From Vitis vinifera (taxonomy: Eukaryota > Streptophyta > Magnoliopsida > Vitales > Vitaceae): 64,000 nt of DNA. Position numbers and translations under genes: made by a program. How positions within the stretch are numbered: the stretch's first letter is position 1; the number at the start of each line of letters is the position of its first letter. Of the stretch, positions 25,002 to 35,464 are shown one piece after another. The DNA lies in assembly GCF_030704535.1 (NCBI RefSeq), contig NC_081811.1, positions 4,381,001-4,445,000 of the forward strand, read 5' to 3'. The notes beneath the pieces are model-generated. The model saw only the letters and a program-made list of their open reading frames with translations. It was not told the origin of the DNA and made no database searches.

Positions 25002-26816
25002 TCAGGTGAATTTCCACGCTGAAAGGGAATGAATAGGAGTTCCTTTCCACCCAACAATGAGGCACTTCCCATCCTTTTCAAGACTGCAACAACTCCCACA
25101 AGCAAACCGCTTAATAATCAAGCTAGCTTGATACAAGGACGCCTCGCTGAACTCCATTTCCACCATTCCGAACCTTGAGAAGAAGGCCCTCCATACATCC
25201 ATCTTCACATTTCTTACAACCCTCTCCTCGCCCTCAGCTGCAATCATGTTTCTGATCCCCTCACCGAAAAACATGGCCTCCGTTATCATTCTGTATTGGC
25301 TCTTAGTAGTACTACCCATACAAACCTCCAAGCAGTGGAAGAATGCGCTGTAGAAGAACAGTGCCTCTATGAAACGGGTCACGAATGAAGGTGAATTGTG
25401 GTTCGCTTCGACTTCAGTGACCACCATTATTGATGGGCTGAGCTTTTTAATCACTCTCATTAGAACGTCCAGGTAATCAGGCCTTGGGATCATTGATCTC
25501 AGCACCAAGGGCGCGTACACGGCCACAACTTCTTCGGCTTCTACCGCCAAGAGTTCTTCCTTCAGTTCCTTCATCTCTGTAACGAAAACGACATTGAATG
25601 AAAATGGCAGGTTGAGAGACTTCGCGAAGCTTTCTAATCTCTTCCCGGTCTCCTCCACATGGTTTTTGTCCATTGTTGTAACAGCAGTTATCTTGAGGAG
25701 AGAAACGGGGGATTCGTCTCGGTCTGCAAGGGCCTGCATCAACACCGTCCACTGAACGCCGCTCCGGATTGCAAGATCGACCAAATGGATCTTACCAGAT
25801 AAAGCGACATGTTCTACTATCGCTTGTATTCCGGTGAATTGTGTTACTTGGATGAAGGGAAGGTCTTGGTGGCAGGCAATGGACGCAAGGTTGGTGGCGA
25901 ATCCCAAGTCGATTAGATCCTTTCTTCCATTTCCAAGGTTGGTGGCGAATCCCAAGTCGATTAGATCCTTTCTTCCATTTCCTTTGAATCCTTTAAAGTG
26001 GCCTGTTTCTCGATCGATTTTCTCGCGAAGAGCTTTGGCGAAGTAGAACACGATTCTCTCAACTGGGTTGCCTGTGTCTGATGCAATCCATTCACACCGG
26101 GTGAGAAATCTGCTTGCGCGTTCAAACTGTTGGCAGCCTACCTTTTCTGCGGCAGATAGAAGGAAGTGGACAAGCTCCACGTCCTTGGTTTCTTCTTGGG
26201 ACAGCCCCATGAGAGCAAAGCCGAAAGGGTGCATATGGAGAGTGAAATCATCACCCCTTTGGCTTGAAAACTCCACATACCGAGCTCCTGCCACTCTCAT
26301 GACTTCTTCAGTGGATAGTCTCTGGCGTTCCGCATTAATCTCATTGCTTATATTGCTCAAGTTTTCCCTCTTCAACTTCTTGACACCACCTCCGTAGTTG
26401 TTGAGCAGCTCCAAAGATGACAGAGAAAATGGATATGGCTTTTCCCTGTTGGGTTCATGAAGAGGTTCCTTGATTCCTGCTTGGAAATCTTCAAGCTTTT
26501 TGCTCTCCTGGATTGGTTGAATCGGTGTCGAAACAGTATCGAATTGTAACTCATCAAGCGCCCAATGGTTTGATCTGGGCGATTGTTGCTGCTGCTGCTG
26601 AGCTTTAGAGAAATGGGCTCTTTTGTCAGGAATGCTCTCTTGGAAAAGACCGTACTGAGAACAGAGAGATTCAAATTCTTCCCAGTCTTCAATTCCAAAG
26701 AGATGGTCTTGTTTTCCTTTGCCGGAGTTATCTTTCTCATACCCTTCAAGAGTGCCATACCCCCCTTGAATTCCATTGAACTCAAACGGCTCAAAAGAGA
26801 ACAACGCCTCCGCCAT
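25002..26816 (-). CDS. GRAS-domain transcriptional regulator, intronless
   Basis: A single exon of 604 residues. GRAS proteins act in the nucleus, often with partner transcription factors. The N-terminus (MAEALFSFEPFEFNG, then an acidic patch and a Q-run near 74-78) has no DELLA or TVHYNP motif, so it is not a DELLA repressor. The GRAS domain runs from about residue 200: a leucine-heptad region (VHFLLSAAEKVGCQQFERAS), a VHIID-type block (KIHLVDLAIRSGVQWTVLMQ, about 338-358), the region around VVAVYAPLVLRSMI, and a SAW end (VGWKGTPIHSLSAWKF). Residues 279-294 and 295-310 are an exact 16-residue tandem duplication (GNGRKDLIDLGFATNL). The subfamily is unresolved. Confidence 0.93.
   Translation of the reverse strand: MAEALFSFEPFEFNGIQGGYGTLEGYEKDNSGKGKQDHLFGIEDWEEFESLCSQYGLFQESIPDKRAHFSKAQQQQQQSPRSNHWALDELQFDTVSTPIQPIQESKKLEDFQAGIKEPLHEPNREKPYPFSLSSLELLNNYGGGVKKLKRENLSNISNEINAERQRLSTEEVMRVAGARYVEFSSQRGDDFTLHMHPFGFALMGLSQEETKDVELVHFLLSAAEKVGCQQFERASRFLTRCEWIASDTGNPVERIVFYFAKALREKIDRETGHFKGFKGNGRKDLIDLGFATNLGNGRKDLIDLGFATNLASIACHQDLPFIQVTQFTGIQAIVEHVALSGKIHLVDLAIRSGVQWTVLMQALADRDESPVSLLKITAVTTMDKNHVEETGKRLESFAKSLNLPFSFNVVFVTEMKELKEELLAVEAEEVVAVYAPLVLRSMIPRPDYLDVLMRVIKKLSPSIMVVTEVEANHNSPSFVTRFIEALFFYSAFFHCLEVCMGSTTKSQYRMITEAMFFGEGIRNMIAAEGEERVVRNVKMDVWRAFFSRFGMVEMEFSEASLYQASLIIKRFACGSCCSLEKDGKCLIVGWKGTPIHSLSAWKFT
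25887..25982 (-). repeat. Exact 48-bp tandem duplication inside the GRAS coding region
   Basis: Copies at 25887-25934 and 25935-25982 are identical and in frame, adding one extra GNGRKDLIDLGFATNL just before the VHIID block. Lack of any difference implies a recent event or an assembly error. Confidence 0.9.
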
Positions 26817-29010
26817 CTCTCTGCAGAAACAGAGCTAGCAAACTAACCAGTATAGTTAATCAGGGAAATAATCTGAATTTGGGCCTGTTACTTTAGTCAT
26901 AGAAATGACCAAAACATTACAGAGGATTACAATTAGATGGCGATATTTTCGATGCAACCAAGTAGGCCTGCAGCCATGAAAGACATCTGGAAAATGAAAG
27001 TTGAATCTCTGCAACAAGTAGTAATATCGACATATTTAGAAAACATATTTGATGGCGTTTTCATAGTAAGGTCCAAAAGAAACAGTCCATCGAGCAGCCA
27101 TATCGTGAAATATTCAATCCAGGATCTCCTTAAGAATTTCAGCCCAACAAAGATTAAAGAAATTGAATGGAGAAGAGATATATGTAAGATCCAAATGAGT
27201 AGCTCCAAAAGAGCAGAAGGACAAGGTCTTTGGAATATGCTATGAAGGGCTGTAACAGGGGAACAAAATGGGGCTTTTGTGGTTGGATTGACATGGACAC
27301 ACCAATTTTCCGCACAAAATAATGAAATAGCCTTGGCGCTGCCATATAGTTTATGGTGTTACGTCTGGTGGAAAACTCCAGCACATTTGTTCAATAATAG
27401 TGACTTTTCTTTGTCCATTTGGGTGAGTCGTTTGTTGAGTTTTATTGGTACTGAAATTATTTTAAAGTGACTTTGACAATTAAGACTCTTAATTAATAAG
27501 TTAGAATAATTTTATTATATTTATAATAAATTCTTTAATTTGTCACACAAAAAATTAAGGTGTTTTCAGGAACAATTAAATAACTATTTTTGAGAACGGT
27601 TTTTTATTCTCTAGAAAAAAAAACAAAAAAAATATGTTTAATATTTTAAAAATTATTTTCTATTTTCTATTCTTAAAAATAGAATATATGATATTTTTCG
27701 AGAGCATACTTTATTTGTTTTAAGTTGCTTTCACTTGTTTTATGTGAGTTATTTTAAACAATAATTATATGAGAATGATTAAAAATAAATAAGTAGATAT
27801 AAAGATTATGTTTAAATTATATTTAAGAACATTAAAAACAAGTTAAAAATATTTCAAGTTTTAAATATACTTTTATTTTACAAAACATCAAAGAATAAAT
27901 TTTAAAAACTATTCTCAAAAATTATTTTTTGGAATTGCTTTCAAAAATAGATACCACACAAGACCTAATATTCTTTTATTATCATATTGATGAAAGCCTA
28001 AGGAGTGTATATCTCACAATAAAGATTCTCACATTGAAATAAACATTCCTGATAATGATTCCTTCCACATTAATATAACAAAAATAATAATTTTTATGGA
28101 ATTTTTTAACTTAGCTTAGTTTTTTAGGTTATGTTTATCGAAAAATAATAAGGAAAGAAAAAAAATATAAAGAAAAATGATTTTTTATATTTAGTTGTCT
28201 TATGAAAAATATTAAAGAAAATAAAATATAATTAAAATAAGTTAAAAATTGATATATTTTAAAATTATTTAATCTTTATGTAGATGAATTAAAATAAGTA
28301 AAAAAATGATTTATTAATTTTTAATCGATTTTTTATTTTCTTTTATATTTTCTTTATTTTGTATTTTCTCTCAATTTTTTGAGAATCAAACATAACCTTA
28401 AAGTATTTTAATTGAATTAAAATATGGGAAAGTTGAAAATTCTAAAAAAAAAAAAATAGTTATATTAAAGTGCGGAAGAAATGATTAACAAGACTTTTTA
28501 TTTTAATTTAAAAGACTTAAAAAAATGGCTCATTTCCCATACTCTAAGGCTGCTAAATCAGTGAAAATGGTACACTTGAAGTTCACGACTTAAATTTGAA
28601 GTTACTATATAAAAACTTCTATATGAGGGGTTGTTCCTTGATACCCACTATTTATTTTGAAGGTATGTACCCACATTTGACCCAATAATAAAATAACACA
28701 TGTAAAGTGTATGTCATAAAAAAATTTATAAAAATTTATCAGACCGATGAAAAAGACCTATTGCTGAGAAATAATCATATGCATATCATACATATCTAAA
28801 TATTATAACTTTTTTATATATAATTTATTATTAAATATCAAATATAATTTATTGTTTAATGAACTACTTAACTCTATCTAAAAAAGGAAAATCCTACCAA
28901 CTACCTGTATACTCTCGTTATTCATATATACAAAAAAGGATACCAATTTAATATGAAAATTAAATAGTTTCAACTATTATATTACAAAATATGTGGGATG
29001 TGTTTTGATA
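26817..29010. other. Intergenic: GRAS promoter and AT-rich repeats
   Basis: 26817-27470 is mixed-composition DNA with overlapping short frames on both strands, none with a recognisable domain. 27500-28420 contains runs like those seen near 3600-4110 and 53640-53850 (TTTTTGAGAACGG, TTCTCTAGAAAA), typical of dispersed non-autonomous elements. No gene is called. Confidence 0.4.
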
Positions 29011-29481
29011 AATTAAATTTAAAGATCAAGTTCGAAACTTTTTGAGAAAGAAAATTTAAAATTTGTATTCTATGAAGAAGATTAAGGATTTCAAGTGATT
29101 ACAAGTGTCAAAGGTAATATTTGATATTTTTTATTTAAATATAAATTTTGTAGGTAGAAATGTTATGTTAAATAATGAATATGTAATGATTTATAATATT
29201 TAAATGTTTGATTTTTTTATGAGTTTATTATTAATCAAATTAAAATAATTTAATATTTTGTTATCAAATTGTTATTAATATTTTTATATCATTTTTTTGT
29301 GTGTTCATAGATTAAATTTGAAGGTCAAGTTTTATATGTCTTGAAGAAGGAAAACTAGAATTTTTGTCTTTTAGGAAGATAGTATATGAAGGATTCCAAG
29401 TGATTCCAAGTGTTAAAAGGTAAAATTTGATTTTTTTTATTATTTAAATATAAATTTTATAGGTGGAAATGTCATGTTAAA
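29011..29481 (+). repeat. Two imperfect direct repeats, period about 299 bp
   Basis: Blocks at about 29011-29172 and 29310-29481 share ATTAAATTT(A/G)AAGGTCAAG, GGATT(T/C)CAAGTGATT and ATATAAATTTT(G/A)TAGGT(A/G) in the same order. They lie just upstream of the transposase relic and may be duplicated leader/terminal DNA of that element. Confidence 0.6.
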
Positions 29482-29486
29482 AAAGT

Positions 29487-29715
29487 TATAAACAATGTGA
29501 GAAGATGAACAAACATTGTGAGAGATAGTACAAACTTTGTGAGATAAGGTACAAACATTATGAGATGTGGTATAAACATTGTGAGAGGGGGTATGAACAT
29601 TGTGAGAGGGGGTATGAACATTGTGAGAGAGAGTATGAACATTGTGTGAGAGAGAGTATGAACATTGTGAGAGAGTGTACGAACATTTTGAGAAAATGTA
29701 TGAACATATTTAGGG
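29487..29715 (+). repeat. Minisatellite of about 20-24 bp units
   Basis: Around ten copies of TATGAACATTGTGAGAGRG with variation in the G/A-rich tail. The middle copies (29575-29680) are nearly identical. It sits between the larger direct repeats and the FAR1/MULE frame, as subterminal repeats of MULE or CACTA elements often do. Confidence 0.8.
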
Positions 29716-29917
29716 ATTATTTATATATTTATTATAAAAAAAATGTGAAAAAAAAAATACATAAAAGAATTTGAGAAATGATGTGAAACATTTGAAACAA
29801 AGTATAAAATGATATAAAAATATTTTTTTTTTAAAAAAAAAAAAACCAAATTGATGACAAGTATGACTAGATAATGTAATTTTCTAACTACTCTTTATTT
29901 TATATTTCAGTTTTTTC

Positions 29918-32100
29918 ATGGATACAATGGACAAAGGAAAAGGAAAGGAATTCATCATTGATTTGAACGATGAATACTTTGATTACCAATATGATAACAA
30001 TGTGAAAACTGAGTCTGATGAAGAGGCCATGCTTGTTTCAGAGAAGATTTTGAATGGTTTAACACTTGAAAGTGTATGGAAAATGGAGTTTAGCTCAATA
30101 GAGGATATAGAAGAATTTTATAATTTATTTGCTAAAGTTACCGAATTCAGTGTTAGAAAGGATGACGTTAAACGAGATAAGAATCAAAATATAGTATCTA
30201 GTAAGTGGGTTTGCTCAAAAGAAGGATATTGACAAATAGTGTGTTTGGAGAATGAAAATCGAAAACAAGAACCTAAGACAGTAACTAGAGTTGGTTGTGA
30301 GACAACATTTCAAATTGGGTTTAACGAACAAATGAACAAGTGGATTGTGAAGGAGTTTATGGCCGATCATAATCATCCTTTGGTGGAACAAAAAAGTATC
30401 CAATTCCTTCGATCCCATAGGGTCATGAAAATTGCATATAAGACTCAATTGAATGCAATGCGAGGTGTTGGCATGAGAACTAATCAAATTATGGATTACA
30501 TGGTGCAACAATCAGGTGGATATAATAATGTTGGCTTCACAGAAAAAGATCTATATAACCATGTTGATGCTGATCGTAGAGTTTAGATAAGAGATGGTGA
30601 TGCATAGGGTGCTTTGGCTTACTTGTGTGGAAAGTCTGAAATTGATCCATCATTTTATTACAAATTCAATGTTGATTGAAGACAACCGTCTAACAAACCT
30701 ATTTTAGGTAGATTCTACAAGTAAATTGGATCACACTTGTTTTGGAGATGTGTTGGCATTTGATACAACTTATTGAACCAATGCTTATGAAAAACCATTG
30801 GTTGTATTAGTTGACATTAACCATCACCATCTGACTTGTTTGTTTGGATGTGCATTATTGGTAGATGAGAGCGTTAGCACTTACAAATGGGTCTTAGGGA
30901 TTTTTCTGAATGCAATGAATAACAAGAAGCCTCTTTTTGTTATTACTACTGGAGATAAAGCAATGCGTAAAGCAATTAAGAGGATATTTCCAGGCTTTTA
31001 TCATCGATTATGTGCTTAGCATATTCAGCACAATGCATTCACTAATGTCCATGTCAAAGATTTTACTAATCATTTTTCTAAGTGCATGTTCATGGAAAGC
31101 ACCGTTAAAGAATTTGAATGTGCATGGAATAACATGTTGGAAATGTTTAATCTTCATGGACATAAGTGGGTGATGGATATATATGCTAAGCGTTTTAGAT
31201 GGACAAAGGCTTATTTAAGGGGACATTTTTTTTGTAGATATGAGAAGCACACAAAGGTGTGAAAGCATGAATACATACTTGAATCATTTCCTTAAAACTT
31301 GTTTGAAGCTGTTTGAGTTTGTGAAGCATTTTGATAGAACACTCTCATGTATTCATCATAATGAGGCAAAGACAGAGTTTGAGACACACCATTCTTTAGC
31401 TGTTCTAACAACCAAACTCTATGCACTTGAGAAACACGTAGAGATTATTTTCAAAAGGCAATCTTTTCTCAAATTTAGGGATGAGATGAAGAATGTGGAA
31501 CTGTTTTTCCCTATCAATACAAAAAATCATGGAGATTATCATGTCCATACATTACCAAGTTTAGAAGCCTTGACAAGTTTTGGAAAGTATGTTATGCTAA
31601 TGGTGATTGGTTTATGAAATGTACTTGTATGATGTTTGAGTCAATTGGTTTTCCATGTCCCCACATGATTATTGTAATGAAGATAGAACACCTTGAAGAA
31701 ATACCTAAGAGTTGTATTTTGAAAAGGTGATCTAAGTTAGCAAAAGAAACAATCCAAGTTCATTATGACAATGAAGTTAAGGTGATGTGACTAACCTCAT
31801 ACGATATGGTGCACTCAGCTCTATGTGCTCACAGATGTCTTATTTTGCATCTCAATCAGAAAAAGCTTTTAAAGAGGTTAGATGTGAAATCAAAGACTTA
31901 CTTGTCAAATGGAAGAACTTCGTAAAAATTCAGCAAAAGAAGGTGGATGGGAAGATTTGAAAGCTACCAAACACCATGTTCGAGATCCTAACATTGTGAA
32001 GACCAAAGGTAATCCGGGTACCTTAAAAGACAAATTTAAGAAACCAAGGCATCGTGGGAAATGTAAGAAAGTAGGACACATTGTTCAAACCAATTGACAT
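29918..32100 (+). pseudogene. Decayed FAR1/FHY3-type MULE transposase
   Basis: Frames broken by stops and shifts carry, in order: an acidic start (MDTMDKGKGKEFIIDLND), a FAR1 DNA-binding domain (EEFYNLFAKVTEFSVRKDD from about 30112, then MADHNHPLV), a MULE transposase core (LVVLVDINHHHLTCLFGCAL near 30800, DKAMRKAIKRIFPGFYHRLC near 30955), a SWIM-type finger (CTCMMFESIGFPCPH near 31622) and a zinc-knuckle remnant (CKKVGH near 32061). An early in-frame TGA at 30230-30232 and several later stops rule out a working protein. Whether it is a transposon or an old domesticated FAR1-like gene cannot be told, but the repeats upstream favour a transposon. Confidence 0.85.
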
Positions 32101-32590
32101 TTTGAATGAGGAAGTATTCCTACTTTTCCAAATTGTAGATAAATGAGCTCAGGAGGTATGAGATCCATTTCGAGAATTTTATCCAAACATGTGATTGTTT
32201 TACAAAAACATTTGGCTTGCTTGTTGGGGAATGTGTTTTGTAGCATTTGACAAGCCATAGCTGCAAAAAATTGGAAGGGATCTGATTTTCAACTCTTTTT
32301 AGTTGCTAGTGGATTTTTGTGTTTATTGTTTGTCGCCGCAAGACTCAATATTTGGCCATTATGTTCTGTTTATGAAGAGACTTTTGTGTTTTTGGTGAGG
32401 CAATCCCTTCTACAAGGTTCTTGATTTGTTTCTACTTCCTAGGTTGAACCAAATCTGGCTGATTGAAAGCCCAAGTAGGTGATCCCCCAGCTTGTACTTT
32501 CTGTTTTGGTGCGGCAGTTTCTTTTTTTTTTTTTAAATGTCCAAAGGAGTTCTGTTGTGTTGTTAATCATCTTTTTTGCGTGAATGATCA

Positions 32591-34130
32591 GGATGCTATA
32601 TTTGAATGGCAAAATGCAATCAGGGGGTCTGCTGATACTGAGTTTGAGGCAGGAATCTATCATGGAAGGATCCAGTTGCCTGCAGAGTACCCATTCCAGC
32701 ATCCTTCATTTCTCAGATCTGTGATTAAATTACTACTAAAAGAAGTATAATTCTGGTGGAAAAAAACACAACAACATGAAACCCAATATGGGTTCTTTAA
32801 CCATCAGATTTTGACACTTCTGAGTTCTGATCATGGAGCCACAACTATGGGATTCCAAATGCAACACACCCCAGTGTGAATATTTTGTTCACTTAATGTC
32901 TACTGTTTTTCTGAATTTTCCTTGCACGTTATACTCATTAAAGTGTGCTATCCTTTCAGCCTAGTGGTCACTTTGAAACACAGACCGAGATTTTCCTAAG
33001 CATACCAAATCATCACCCTGAACATTGGCAGCCATCATAGAGTGGTGCTCTTGATTCTCCTATATTCATATTTGATGAAGGAAATAAATGCCTCTTATTT
33101 TATATTTTGTGATAAAGGAACTGATATCCATGTCCTCTTCAGTATGCATATATCTGAGAGCTTGACATATATATATATATATAAATATGTATGTGTGTGT
33201 AATTTGCCTCACAATTTTGACCGTGGAACCTTTTACCAAAGGATAATTTTTATTCTCCTGGATGATATTTGACAGTTTGAACTGCTTTAGTGTGGCATTC
33301 ATTGCATTCATGCCCACCGACCCTGGAGGTGCTTTGGGCTCAGGATTATTCAAAGGAAGAAAGGCGAGGTTTGGCCATCAAATCTCGTGAAGCAGCACCG
33401 AGATTTGGGGCTCCTGAACGTCAGGTGCTGATTGATTAGGTTCATACCTACTCTTTACTTGAAGTAGTGTCAGAATTGGTCTTTACCAAGAATATGATCG
33501 ATGAAGTCATTTCTTGAAATCCTAAGATGACTGTAGGCATGCTGCTACCTAATTCAAATGCTATGACAAACAAATATGCTCTCTTAAAATGTTGTACAAA
33601 GTAGAATGGTATCTTCTATTTCCAGTGGACACCCACACATCCTTCTAGAGCATAACAAAATATTCAAGATTTTAGGTCATAAATCTTGTTAGGCTTGCAA
33701 TTGGGTACAAAATTATGCTTTTGGAATTTTTTTGGGATTTTTGATTTGGTGTCTCAGTCATATAAGCAGAGCTAATGACGCAGATTCACCTCGGCAACCA
33801 GTTCCCTCGCAGATGCCAAAAGAGGAGTCGACCAAGAGGGACATTGAAGCCCCCAGGTTAATCATCAAAACATTGATGCTATTGGTGAACTCGAGGAGGA
33901 TGATGATGAGGATAAAGCTAGTGATATGATTGTGGAAGACATGCGTGAGGTCCAATTGAAAGCTAAAGCTGGCCCTTTGAGTTTCACTTTTAGTGCAGTA
34001 GGGCTGAGAGTATCTTGACGTCTCGACGTGTCACCGAGAGGCCAGAAGCAAGAAGAGGGTGGCATTTTGATGATCGACTGCTCACTTTTGCTGCCATTGG
34101 GTTCCTGAGAGCTACGAGCACTTCAATGTC
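32591..34130 (+). pseudogene. Non-processed pseudogene of a UBC32-type ER ubiquitin-conjugating enzyme
   Basis: Exon-like blocks separated by intron-like gaps match the UBC32 family. 32591-32719 reads DAIFEWQNAIRGSADTEFEA, then GIYHGRIQLPAEYPF. About 32959-33054 reads GHFETQTEIFLSIPNHHPEH. 33287-33414 has VAFIAFMPTDPGGALGS, then, after a frameshift near 33342, EERRGLAIKSREAAPRFGAP. Near 34050-34105 is the pre-anchor segment WHFDDRLLTFAAIGFL. The active-site Cys of the ICLSI motif is Phe (IFLSI), and Trp of WQPSW is a TAG stop. The N-terminal exon is missing, possibly lost at the adjacent transposon. Retained introns show a DNA-level duplicate, not a retrocopy. Confidence 0.85.
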
Positions 34131-34588
34131 GCCTCACGGATCGTAGATACTGAAACGTTTGATTTTAGTCGGCAGCTCTCATCAAGCTGCCTTTGACAAA
34201 CTGACAAATAACACGTCTTGAGACATATTTTTTAAAAAGAAAGTGCAGGAAACTTGTATTGTGAAAATTATTGGTAGTTAGGCACGCTCTGTCTGGATCT
34301 TCTTCTTTTAGCTGTATTGCATTGTATCCTGTTGATAAGAAATGAAATATAGTTCAAGGATTATGATCATATGAACTGCAGATATAGTTGAAAACAAGGC
34401 CATTAATGAATACTATCTGATGTTGGTATGTTAATATAATAATTCCCCACCTACCATCCATTCATAAAACAATGGGTTTATTTGATGGATTGGATTAGAA
34501 TACAGTTGTAGTGAATACAATATTAGTTTACATTATGACCAGGTGATAACAAAAAATCCGTTTAAAAAATTGCTGGAAATGGTCAAAT
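34131..34588. other. Intergenic, no gene seen
   Basis: Contains the relic 3' end of the E2 copy and the 3' UTR of the membrane-protein gene on the other strand. Nothing else is recognisable. Confidence 0.4.
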
Positions 34589-35464
34589 TCAGACCTTGTC
34601 TTCATCCCCACAAGAGCCGCCATTGGTCTGTTCTACTTTCCTCCTGCAGAGCAGAACCATCCCAACCCACATTAGACCCTTCACAACCCTAACCATTCCA
34701 ATCGTTACAGTCAGGTAATACAGCCACCAACCGACAAAATCCGCCACCCCAACACCCATTAACAGCTCTCTCTTCATCTCAGCAACAATAGCCAGAGACT
34801 CAACCTCATCCCTCAATCTCCACCACCATAGGCCGCCCAAGCTTGAGGCCATGACCACCCTCTCACCCCACCTCTCCTCCCTTGCAGCCCCGAAAATCGT
34901 GTCGTCCACCACTGGTTTCACAATTGTCCTGGACCAATGCAGCATGGTCTCGTGCAGCCCCAGGAAAAACACCACCCTACACAACAAACTCCTCTCGCTC
35001 CCAAGGCTTGTGCTTTCAATCCCGGCTGCTATGCTAACTTCAATCCCCAAACCAACGCATACTTGCAACGTACAGAGAAAAATCCATGCAGTGTACAAAC
35101 GGGGCTGGAAAGATTGGCTTGTTGCCTCACTTAAAAGGGCCATCCGACCAGTCAGGCCATGGACAAGAGTGGCTAAGCTAATAAAGGAAACAAACGCATG
35201 GAGAAGAGTAGGATTAGTGTAAAGGAAAAAAGAGAAAACAAGAGAAAAGGGCTGTGGTATGGCAATATTAGTGCCCAAAGATAAGAGATAGTGGGCAATA
35301 GAGAGTCTAGCTAGAAGGAGAAATGATAGAGGAAGGAGGAGGCTGAGAAGGGTGACTGTAAGAATATGAAAAGTTTCCCTCAACATCTTCTTCTCCACGG
35401 CTTGATGCTGAAGAATGTTGGAGCCCATATTGTTTTCAAGCATATAACTCTCCTTTACACACAC
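34589..35464 (-). CDS. Uncharacterised multi-pass membrane protein
   Basis: An open, intronless frame of 291 residues. I do not recognise a named family. Hydrophobic segments: about 35-55 (LTVTLLSLLLPLSFLLLARL), 75-105, 124-150 (TAWIFLCTLQVCVGLGIEVS), a shorter one near 160-175 and a long one near 240-275 (GWWLYYLTVTIGMVRVVKGL), suggesting four to five spans. A conserved-looking polar stretch (HWSRTIVKPVVDDTIFGAA) sits in a loop, and the C-terminus is short and charged. Met8 or Met13 could be the true start. GC-richer codon use than the flanks and absence of stops over 876 bp support a real gene, related to the small plant-only transmembrane protein families of unknown role. Confidence 0.75.
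   Translation of the reverse strand: MCVKESYMLENNMGSNILQHQAVEKKMLRETFHILTVTLLSLLLPLSFLLLARLSIAHYLLSLGTNIAIPQPFSLVFSFFLYTNPTLLHAFVSFISLATLVHGLTGRMALLSEATSQSFQPRLYTAWIFLCTLQVCVGLGIEVSIAAGIESTSLGSERSLLCRVVFFLGLHETMLHWSRTIVKPVVDDTIFGAAREERWGERVVMASSLGGLWWWRLRDEVESLAIVAEMKRELLMGVGVADFVGWWLYYLTVTIGMVRVVKGLMWVGMVLLCRRKVEQTNGGSCGDEDKV

Noticed and set aside
25477-25752. Minus-strand frame inside the GRAS gene
   Set aside because: Shadow of the GRAS coding frame, with no domain of its own.
26937-27470. Overlapping plus and minus frames
   Set aside because: No domain, no convincing splice sites, and equal openness on both strands.
29487-29715. CRISPR-like array
   Set aside because: Repeats are directly adjacent with no unique spacers, in plant nuclear DNA.
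29565-29774. Repetitive peptide frame (CERGYEHCERGYEH)
   Set aside because: Translation of the 20-24-bp minisatellite; the unit length and divergence do not keep a frame across the array.
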